Of a stretch of 64,000 nucleotides of DNA, positions 58,422 through 64,000 are shown one piece after another (the first letter of the stretch is position 1; each line of letters opens with the position of its first letter). The stretch lies in contig NZ_JAROAV010000012.1 of the NCBI RefSeq assembly GCF_029439465.1, positions 1 through 64,000 of the forward strand, in the 5' to 3' direction. The position numbers and the translations under genes are program-made. Source of the DNA: Luteipulveratus flavus (GTDB lineage: Bacteria > Actinomycetota > Actinomycetes > Actinomycetales > Dermatophilaceae). The notes under the pieces are model-generated. The model was not told the origin of the DNA. It did no database searches and saw nothing but the letters and a program-made list of their open reading frames with translations.

Positions 58422-59504
58422 ATGAGCACGAACTGGAACCTGGGGTTCTCGCAGATGCTGCGGAACACCCAGCCGACCTACTGGGGCAACTGGAGCCTGG
58501 ACGCGCAGGTCCGCGCAGGGGCGATCGGCATGCTCAACACCTCGACCGGGGCGTTCACCTACGTCTCGAACCTCAAGGACCCGAACGTCGCCACCACGAC
58601 CGCACCCTCGAACGAGTGGAAGGTGCAGTCCGCCGACGTGTCGCAGACCTCGACGTCGGTCGACCTGAGCGGCTCGGTCACCGACCCCGAGACCGGCACC
58701 AAGGTCGACGCCGGCATGGAGATGACCTGGAAGTTCGGGTCCGAGGGGTCGATCAGCTCCACCTTCCTGCTGGAGAACCAGCAGTACCTGGTCGACCCGA
58801 CCAGCCAGCTGCTCACCAACAAGGACTGGGTCGCCCAGCAGGCCCAGAGCGTGGGCATGCTCCAGAACGGCCAGATCACCCAGGGCTTCGGGGTCATCAC
58901 CCAGGCGCTGATGGCGGTGAGCGGGCTGAACCTGGGCTCGCAGTCCTCCGACTCCAGCTTCTCGATCACCGGCTCGGTCGGCGCCACCAACGCGATGGCG
59001 GGCAACGCCGGCGGTGACGCCAAGGGGTCGTACGCGCAGACCAAGTCCAGCTCGGCGTTCGAGCAGCACCTGTGGCCGGGCAACGCCAACAGCGTCGCGA
59101 CCGACCTGATGCCGATCGCCTACCAGTTCGCGTCGTACGTCGGCGACACCCCGGTGCTGGGGTGGATCACCAACATCTCCGGCATCTCGATCCTGCTGGA
59201 CGACTCGCACGGCGGCACGTACATCGTCAACGCGACGGCGACGTACACCGTGGGCGGGCAGCAGCAGTCGACGAGCGCGCAGGTCTCCGGCGGGCGCTCC
59301 ACGATGATGAACTCCATCCCCGCCGACGCGACCAACCTGTCGCTGACCCTGGCCTTCAAGGGCATGTGGAGCGACGAGGTGCACCGCTTCAACTGGCCGA
59401 GCCCGCTCACCCAGTTCACCAACGGCCAGATCGCCGTCGACCTGTACGGCGTGTGGCCCGGCTCGACGCGCGCCGTCGAGCGCTACACCGGCGCCGTCGG
59501 CTGA
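58422..59504 (+). CDS. Large Ser/Thr/Gly-rich beta protein, possible pore-former; unknown family
   Basis: The 360-residue protein has no signal peptide or classical TM helix. Two regions alternate small polar and hydrophobic residues (ADVSQTSTSVDLSGSV near 75-90; SSDSSFSITGSVGATNAMAG near 180-200), as in membrane-inserting beta-hairpins. The C-terminal part (TYIVNATATYTVGG, FNWPSPLTQFTNGQI) is beta-rich with aromatic residues. No family was recognised; a pore-forming or cell-binding subunit is an inference from composition and company. GAGAAGGGGA precedes the ATG. It is the first gene of the cluster under the BTAD regulator. Confidence 0.78.
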   Translation: MSTNWNLGFSQMLRNTQPTYWGNWSLDAQVRAGAIGMLNTSTGAFTYVSNLKDPNVATTTAPSNEWKVQSADVSQTSTSVDLSGSVTDPETGTKVDAGMEMTWKFGSEGSISSTFLLENQQYLVDPTSQLLTNKDWVAQQAQSVGMLQNGQITQGFGVITQALMAVSGLNLGSQSSDSSFSITGSVGATNAMAGNAGGDAKGSYAQTKSSSAFEQHLWPGNANSVATDLMPIAYQFASYVGDTPVLGWITNISGISILLDDSHGGTYIVNATATYTVGGQQQSTSAQVSGGRSTMMNSIPADATNLSLTLAFKGMWSDEVHRFNWPSPLTQFTNGQIAVDLYGVWPGSTRAVERYTGAVG

Positions 59505-59549
59505 CCGCGCCCTCCCACCCAGCAGCCCACTCACACAAGGAGATCCGTC

Positions 59550-59891
59550 ATGCCCTGGAGAGCCAACCTGCCCAACCCCGGACCGATGCCGTTCACGAAC
59601 AACGACGCCATCAACCTCGTCACGAACGCCGACTTCACGCAGGCGGTGTTCGTCCAGACCCACAACAACGGCCAGACCCGGTCGGCGTACACCTACGTGC
59701 AGTTCGGCGGGATGACGCTGTGCGTCGTCGGCCACGTCCACCTCACGCCGGGCGGCGGCGTCGTCGCCGGCAACTGCTACATCCCCGGCTGGGAGAACTG
59801 GCAGATGATCACGCCCGCCGCGCAGGTCAACGTCATCGCCGCGCAGGCCGACCGGGGTGCCTTCCCCGACAACAACCGCTACCCGCACTGA
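59550..59891 (+). CDS. Small beta-rich protein of the cluster, unknown
   Basis: The 113-residue protein lacks signal and TM segments. Its two cysteines (TLCVVGHVH and GNCYIPGW) and many Asn/Gln/Gly residues suggest a compact beta fold with a possible disulphide. AAGGAG precedes the ATG. It lies 45 bp after the first gene and 30 bp before the ART-like gene. No family recognised. Confidence 0.75.
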   Translation: MPWRANLPNPGPMPFTNNDAINLVTNADFTQAVFVQTHNNGQTRSAYTYVQFGGMTLCVVGHVHLTPGGGVVAGNCYIPGWENWQMITPAAQVNVIAAQADRGAFPDNNRYPH

Positions 59892-59921
59892 CCGCACCGA
59901 CATCCGAGCAGGAGAGAAACC

Positions 59922-60398
59922 ATGCCCGCACCGAAGACCTTCAGCGCCGCGAACGCGGCCGGCGAGTCCTTCCGCACCGGAGCCGGTGGCGCCGTGTACA
60001 TCTACCGTTTCGGCGACCAGAACGTCGGCCGCGACTGGCTGTCCCGCAAGCGCCAGGGCGCCGGCGGCAACTTCCCGGCACCCGCGGCGAACACCCTCAA
60101 CGACTGGGCCCTCAAGCAGAGCTCGTACGGCAGCCAGTCGGAGGGGATCGCGGACAACCCGTTCATCTCGGTCGCCACCGACTACGACGAGCTCTACAAC
60201 CACGGCGAGGGCTGGGTGCAGAAGATCCTGCAGACCGTCCCGACGCTGGGTGAGTTCCTGGTGCCGCCGGCGACGCTCTACCGGCCCAGCCCGACCAAGC
60301 TCATCTCCAAGTCCGAGACCGAGTGGCTGTTCTACGACGGCGACCACCCGATCGCCGACTACCTGGTGGGCTGGCAGGTCAACCCGAAGCTCCCCTGA
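59922..60398 (+). CDS. ADP-ribosyltransferase-like protein (R-S-ExE motifs)
   Basis: The 158-residue protein has, in order, VYIYRFG (Arg29), PFISVATDYDEL (Ser83, the S-x-x-T strand) and SKSETEWLFYDGD (E132-x-E134) with an ending IADYLVGW. Order and spacing match arginine-type mono-ADP-ribosyltransferase toxins, where Arg binds NAD and the ExE glutamates catalyse. No signal peptide is present. The motif call is by eye; a non-enzymatic beta protein cannot be excluded. AGGAGAG precedes the ATG. Confidence 0.62.
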   Translation: MPAPKTFSAANAAGESFRTGAGGAVYIYRFGDQNVGRDWLSRKRQGAGGNFPAPAANTLNDWALKQSSYGSQSEGIADNPFISVATDYDELYNHGEGWVQKILQTVPTLGEFLVPPATLYRPSPTKLISKSETEWLFYDGDHPIADYLVGWQVNPKLP

Positions 60399-60436
60399 CC
60401 GACCCGACCGACCACGACGAGCAAGGAGAAGGACCG

Positions 60437-60667
60437 ATGACCGACGACGTACCTCAGACCGGCGACGACGCCCAGACGGGCGACCCAGCTCAGACGGGCG
60501 AGGCCGCCCCAGCAGAAGGCGTCGAGCCGGAGTCGGCGGGCGAGGGGACGCAGGCACCAGCTGCCCCCGCCGCCGACATCGTCCCGGACGCCGAGATCCC
60601 CGACGGGACCTACGCGGGACCCTCGGACGGGGAGGTGGCCGGCGATGGCGGCCAGGACCAAGGTTGA
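60437..60667 (+). CDS. Short acidic low-complexity protein
   Basis: The 76-residue protein consists mostly of Asp, Glu, Gly, Ala, Pro, Gln and Thr with a repeated QTGD motif (QTGDDAQTGDPAQTGEAAPA). It is almost certainly disordered and strongly acidic, and could act as a chaperone, an inhibitor or a secretion tail. AAGGAGAAGG precedes the ATG. Its end overlaps the next gene by 23 bp. Confidence 0.7.
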   Translation: MTDDVPQTGDDAQTGDPAQTGEAAPAEGVEPESAGEGTQAPAAPAADIVPDAEIPDGTYAGPSDGEVAGDGGQDQG

Positions 60668-61049
60668 GGCGCTCGGCTGGCTGCGCACGCCTCGACCCGG
60701 TTACGGCGGCATGTGTCTCGGGTTCTGCCGTGACGCGTACGCCATCCCGTCCAAGTACAACTGGGCGATCACGGCCTGGAACAACAACCGACGCAAGAGG
60801 ACGACGCCGTGGACGCAGGCGCCGGTCGGGGCCTTCCTGTTCTTCGCCCCGCACGGCAGCGTCTACGGGCACGTCGCCGTCAACCTCGGCGGCGGGCTCA
60901 TGGAGTCGACCAACTCCCAGCGCCAGTACACCGGGACCTACCGGATCCAGGGCTGGGTGAACGTCGGCTACAAGTACCTCGGCTGGTCCGACGAGCTGAA
61001 CGACGTCCTGATCCCGACGATCGCCGGCGGGACCAGCAGCTCCGGATGA
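60645..61049 (+). CDS. Cys/His peptidase-like lysin (CHAP/NlpC-P60 type)
   Basis: The 134-residue protein has PGYGGMCLGFCRDAY (Cys24 or Cys28), VGAFLFFAPHGSVYGHVAVN (His76) and WVNVGYKYLGW, the Cys...GDxxFF...GHV layout of CHAP/NlpC-like peptidoglycan hydrolases and of small phage endolysins. No signal peptide. With the ART-like and beta proteins it could lyse the producer or enter targets. GGGGAGG lies upstream of the ATG, inside the preceding gene. It is the last gene of the cluster. Confidence 0.75.
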   Translation: MAARTKVEALGWLRTPRPGYGGMCLGFCRDAYAIPSKYNWAITAWNNNRRKRTTPWTQAPVGAFLFFAPHGSVYGHVAVNLGGGLMESTNSQRQYTGTYRIQGWVNVGYKYLGWSDELNDVLIPTIAGGTSSSG

Positions 61050-61058
61050 CGGGCTGAC

Positions 61059-61086
61059 CCGCACCAGCGCCCCCTCCCTGGTGCGG
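61059..61086 (+). terminator. Terminator hairpin after the cluster
   Basis: CCGCACCAG (61059-61067) and CTGGTGCGG (61078-61086) are perfect complements with a 10-nt C-rich loop, 10 bp after the last stop codon. Confidence 0.75.
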
Positions 61087-61245
61087 ACTCCGAGGAAACG
61101 GGTCGCGCTCGTACGCCACTCCTGGTGAGTCGCGTACGGGCGCGATCTCGTGCCGTTCTTTCACCACGGCGCCCCGGTTCGTACGGGGGTACCCCTCGGT
61201 CGACGAGCGGGAATACCGTCGAGGAGGGAGAAGTGGAGGAACGCC

Positions 61246-61932
61246 ATGAACCGTCTGCTGACCACCATGGTGGCGAGCGCCGGACTGGCCCTGGCCACGG
61301 CTACGCCGGCCATCGCCGCCCAGCCCCGGATCTATCACACGATCACCTCGTCGCACGCCGACGCCGTGCTCGACCGGACCGACGGCTGCGAGCGCACCGA
61401 GGTGTTCGTGTCCTCGAGTGTGGCGATGTACGCCGCACAGCCCGGCCCGGTGAACAAGCAGGGCCTCACCGGCGTGTTCGTCCGGGTGACTGACGCGTGC
61501 GCGCGTACGACGGCTGCCGCGCCGGCAGCCGGGGGAGGCGGCGGAACCGTGGTCTTCCAGGCCGACGGCCAGAACCGCGCCGCCCTCGTGACCGACAACC
61601 GGCTGCGGTCCGCGCAGCTCCGCACGACGATCGCGGCGACCGACGCGAACGGCGACCCGGTGTCCATCGCCCTGTCGGCGACGTGGACGGCGACCGGACC
61701 GCTGGAGCACACGACGAACCACAGCCACGACCACTTCGACGACGGCAACGTCAACGCGACCTCGAACGAGCTGAACCGGCCCGTGTCGGCCACCGTGTCT
61801 GTCACCTTCGCCGGACGCAGCGCGAGCGGCGAGGCGACGGACGCCACGCTCACGCAGACCAAGAGCCGCTGCATCGAGGTGCCGCGGCCGGGCGCGGAGG
61901 AGTTCTACCCCTGCTTCGGCTTCCCCGGCTGA
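61246..61932 (+). CDS. Secreted protein, function unknown
   Basis: The 228-residue protein has a Sec signal (TTMVASAGLALATATPAIAA). A beta-rich domain follows with Cys pairs (DGCERTEVF, TDACARTT; SRCIEVP, YPCFGF) and an Asn/His/Asp-rich stretch (HTTNHSHDHFDDGNVNATSN) that may bind metal. GGAGGA precedes the ATG, and TACCGT near 61214 is a likely -10. The 196-bp gap upstream also has the palindrome GGGGTACCCC (61186-61195). No family recognised. Confidence 0.78.
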   Translation: MNRLLTTMVASAGLALATATPAIAAQPRIYHTITSSHADAVLDRTDGCERTEVFVSSSVAMYAAQPGPVNKQGLTGVFVRVTDACARTTAAAPAAGGGGGTVVFQADGQNRAALVTDNRLRSAQLRTTIAATDANGDPVSIALSATWTATGPLEHTTNHSHDHFDDGNVNATSNELNRPVSATVSVTFAGRSASGEATDATLTQTKSRCIEVPRPGAEEFYPCFGFPG

Positions 61933-61983
61933 GTCCGACTCGTGGGGCGGCTCGTGATCACCCGCGAGGTCGGCACAGATGAG

Positions 61984-62008
61984 TTGCACGCAATTGAATT
62001 GCGTGCAA
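61984..62008. promoter_or_regulatory. OhrR operator, 25-bp palindrome
   Basis: TTGCACGCAATT and AATTGCGTGCAA are perfect 12-bp complements around one central base, with the AATT core seen in OhrR sites. AATGGT (62007-62012) is the -10-like box, 6 nt before the GTG start, so a bound repressor would block its own promoter. Confidence 0.8.
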
Positions 62009-62018
62009 TGGTTCAGGG

Positions 62019-62495
62019 GTGCAGGACGACATCCGCCTCGACGACCAGCTCTGCTTCGCGCTGTACTCCGCGTCCCGCGTGGCGCAGGGTGCGTACCGCG
62101 AGGTGCTGGACGAGCTCGACCTGACCTACCCGCAGTGGCTGGTCCTGATCGCCCTGTGGGAGCGCGACGGCCAGAGCGTCGCGGAGCTGGGGGAGCGGCT
62201 GCTGCTGGACAGCGGCACGCTGTCGCCGCTGCTGCGCCGGCTGGAGGCGCGCGGCGTACTGGTGCGCGAGCGCAGCCACCCCGACGCGCGTCGGGTGGTC
62301 GTGACGCTCACCGACGAGGGCCGCGCGCTGCGCGGCCACGCCGGTGAGCTGCAGCGGTGCCTGGCCGCCGCCGTACCCCTCAGTGCGGACGAGGTCGTCG
62401 TTCTGCGCACGCTGGCCCGACGACTGGTCGGCGCCGTACCCGCTCAAGAGCCGTCGTCGGGACGTACCGACGGCAGCGGAGGAGGACATCGATGA
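62019..62495 (+). CDS. ohrR: Organic hydroperoxide-sensing MarR regulator
   Basis: The 158-residue MarR-family protein has the peroxide-sensing Cys in LDDQLCFALYSASR (near residue 12), YPQWLVLIALWERDGQSVAE, the recognition helix DSGTLSPLLRRLEARG and wing HPDARRVVVTLTDEG. Oxidation of the Cys releases it from DNA, inducing ohr. The stop overlaps ohr by 4 nt and a palindromic operator lies upstream. GTG start, leaderless pattern. Confidence 0.93.
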   Translation: MQDDIRLDDQLCFALYSASRVAQGAYREVLDELDLTYPQWLVLIALWERDGQSVAELGERLLLDSGTLSPLLRRLEARGVLVRERSHPDARRVVVTLTDEGRALRGHAGELQRCLAAAVPLSADEVVVLRTLARRLVGAVPAQEPSSGRTDGSGGGHR

Positions 62496-62917
62496 GCAGC
62501 ATCTACACCGCAGAGGCACTCGCCACGGGCGCCGGTCGCAACGGGCACGTGCGGTCCGGCGACGGGCTGGTCGACATGGACCTGGCGATCCCGAAGGAGA
62601 TGGGTGGCCCGGGCGGTGCGACCAACCCTGAGGAGCTGTTCGCCGCGGGCTACGCCGCGTGCTTCCACTCCGCCCTGCAGGGTGTCGCCCGGCAGGCCAA
62701 GGTCGACCTCGGTGAGTCCACCGTCGGCGCGCGCGTCGGCATCGGCCCGAAGGACGACGGTGTCGGCTACGCGCTGGAGGTCACCCTCGAGGTCGTCATC
62801 CCCGACCTCCCGCACGAGCAGGCCCAGCAGCTGGCCGACCAGGCGCACCAGGTGTGCCCGTACAGCAACGCCACCCACGGCAACATCCCCGTGACGGTCA
62901 CCGTCAGCGACGACTGA
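62492..62917 (+). CDS. ohr: Organic hydroperoxide resistance protein (Ohr/OsmC)
   Basis: The 141-residue thiol peroxidase reduces organic hydroperoxides with lipoyl partners. Both catalytic Cys are present: AGYAACFHSAL and HQVCPYSNATHGN. NGHVRSGDGLVDMDLAIPKE is the family's strand region. ATGA overlap couples it to ohrR; GGAGG lies upstream. The pair is a standard peroxide-defence unit. Confidence 0.96.
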   Translation: MSSIYTAEALATGAGRNGHVRSGDGLVDMDLAIPKEMGGPGGATNPEELFAAGYAACFHSALQGVARQAKVDLGESTVGARVGIGPKDDGVGYALEVTLEVVIPDLPHEQAQQLADQAHQVCPYSNATHGNIPVTVTVSDD

Positions 62918-62935
62918 TCCACCTCGTACGCCGGC

Positions 62936-62973
62936 GCCGGCCCGTTCCGAGTCGATCTCGGAGTGAGGCCGGC
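62936..62973 (+). terminator. Terminator hairpin after ohr
   Basis: GCCGGC and CCGAG on the left pair with CTCGG and GCCGGC on the right around a short TCGAT loop, with a small internal mismatch. It follows the ohr stop by about 20 bp. Confidence 0.65.
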
Positions 62974-63068
62974 GTTGTCGTGCAATCCGTAGGCAGGAGT
63001 CGGCCGACGGGTTAGCCTCGCGACAGATCGCCGTACGACGATCGCCCTGACCGGCGAGAGGTGTCACC

Positions 63069-64000
63069 GTGAGCGAGACGTACGACTACATCGTCGTGGG
63101 CGCCGGCAGCGCGGGAGCCGTCCTGGCCGCGCGGCTCACCGAGGAACCGAGCACCACCGTGCTGCTGCTCGAGGCCGGTGGCGAGGCCGATGCCGACGAG
63201 ATCTCGATCCCGGCAGCCTTCAGCAACCTGTTCAAGACGCGGTGGGACTGGAACTACGCGACCACCGACCAGAAGCAGCTCGGCGGACGGTCGGCGTACT
63301 GGCCGCGGATGCGCGCGCTCGGTGGCTGCTCGTCGATGAACGCGATGATCTACATCCGCGGCAACCGCGCGGACTACGACGGCTGGCGCGACGAGTTCGG
63401 TTGTGCCGGTTGGGGATACGACGAGGTGCTGCCCTACTTCGTCCGCGCCGAGGGCAACACCCGGCTCGGCGCGCCGTACCACGGTCGCAGCGGCCCGCAG
63501 CACGTCGAGGACCGTCGCTACACGCATCCGATGACGACGGCCTGGGTGGAGGCTGCGGTCGCCGACGGGCTCAAGCCGACGGACGACTTCAACGGCGCCG
63601 AGCAGGAGGGAGCCGGGCTCTACCAGGTGACGTGCCGGAAGGGTCGCCGCTGGTCGACCGAGCGGGCCTACCTCGCACCGGCCCGCGGCCGCGCCAACCT
63701 GACCGTCCACACCGACGCGCACGCCGCGCGGATCGACCTGGACGGGGACCGGGCCGTCGGCGTCACCTACCGGCACGGGTCGTCACTGCAGAGCGCCCGC
63801 GCCGGCCAGGAGGTGCTGGTGTGCGCCGGCGCCATCGGGTCGCCGCAGCTGCTGATGCTGTCCGGCATCGGCCCGGCCGACCACCTGAACGAGGTCGGCG
63901 TCGACGTACGGCACGCGCTGCCCGGCGTGGGCCAGAACCTGCACGACCACCCGGCCGCCGGCATCGTCTGGAACATCCGGGACGCCACCGACCTCGGCGA
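63069..64000 (+). CDS. GMC-family FAD oxidoreductase (choline-dehydrogenase-like), cut by window end
   Basis: The first 310 residues are visible and open to the last base. The FAD-binding start is YDYIVVGAGSAGAVLAARLT, followed by LLLEAGGE. The GMC signature 1 is GRSAYWPRMRALGGCSSMNA then MIYIRGNRADYDGW, and signature 2 is AGAIGSPQLLMLSGIGP. These flavoenzymes oxidise alcohols such as choline or glucose; without the C-terminal active-site His region the substrate is undecided. GTG start at 63069 with GAGAGG upstream and TAGCCT near 63014 as possible -10. Confidence 0.93.
   Translation, partial: MSETYDYIVVGAGSAGAVLAARLTEEPSTTVLLLEAGGEADADEISIPAAFSNLFKTRWDWNYATTDQKQLGGRSAYWPRMRALGGCSSMNAMIYIRGNRADYDGWRDEFGCAGWGYDEVLPYFVRAEGNTRLGAPYHGRSGPQHVEDRRYTHPMTTAWVEAAVADGLKPTDDFNGAEQEGAGLYQVTCRKGRRWSTERAYLAPARGRANLTVHTDAHAARIDLDGDRAVGVTYRHGSSLQSARAGQEVLVCAGAIGSPQLLMLSGIGPADHLNEVGVDVRHALPGVGQNLHDHPAAGIVWNIRDATDLG

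Noticed and set aside
58152-61064. 970-codon minus-strand frame opposite the toxin-like cluster
   Set aside because: A high-GC antisense shadow; the plus-strand genes have ribosome sites, clean starts and coherent proteins.

Overview
The window is high-GC, gene-dense chromosomal DNA from an actinobacterium. The GTG starts, GTACG-rich sequence, SCO-type hypothetical families (SCO6880, SCO6745), a Tat-exported glycosidase and many apparently leaderless genes all fit this. A member of Micrococcales (Intrasporangiaceae/Dermacoccaceae type) or Propionibacteriales is my best guess, but no rRNA or other phylogenetic marker is present to settle it. No tRNA, rRNA, CRISPR array or complete insertion sequence was recognised.

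Layout. 1-7.2 kb: peptidoglycan recycling (anmK, an amino-sugar kinase, an RpiR regulator, murQ) with panC-panB inserted; anmK and panC diverge from one palindromic -10 box. 7.2-9 kb: a MarR regulator and an MFS transporter. 9-24.6 kb: a type IV secretion/conjugation-like locus. One long minus-strand operon carries a small two-TM subunit, a VirB8-like candidate, a VirB6/TrbL-like channel, an SCO6880 protein, VirB4-like and VirD4-like ATPases, a DUF4913 protein, a helix-turn-helix/zeta-kinase pair and a Walker-A-defective ATPase. Two three-domain peptidoglycan hydrolases lie on the plus strand. I found no relaxase, integrase or replication gene. 24.8-43.6 kb: ordinary metabolism and envelope genes (GH15-like enzyme, App1-type phosphatase, Fpg/Nei glycosylase, thioesterase, rhodanese, cyclophilin, pdxY, GNAT proteins, VWA and beta-helix secreted proteins), separated by a family of GGTTGAGCCGG/CGGTCGAGTAGGG intergenic repeats.

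43.8-48.7 kb: an accessory stretch. It holds a 39-residue membrane peptide, an intact paralogue of the degenerate ATPase, an AT-richer two-gene island encoding a ParA-like ATPase and a HEPN-type protein (a candidate defence module), then broken gene remnants and an RHH-DUF4326 pair. 48.8-57.2 kb: housekeeping and regulatory genes, including two small regulatory units with visible operators (a membrane protein/winged-helix pair; a TetR/dehydrogenase pair).

57.2-61 kb: the most unusual cluster. A BTAD (SARP-like) activator diverges from five tightly packed genes: a Ser/Thr/Gly-rich beta protein, a small unknown, a protein with R-S-ExE ADP-ribosyltransferase-like motifs, an acidic low-complexity protein and a Cys/His peptidase-like lysin. 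None has a signal peptide. It looks like an undescribed toxin/lysis cassette. 61.2-64 kb: a secreted protein, an OhrR-Ohr peroxide module with a clear operator, and a GMC oxidoreductase cut by the window end.
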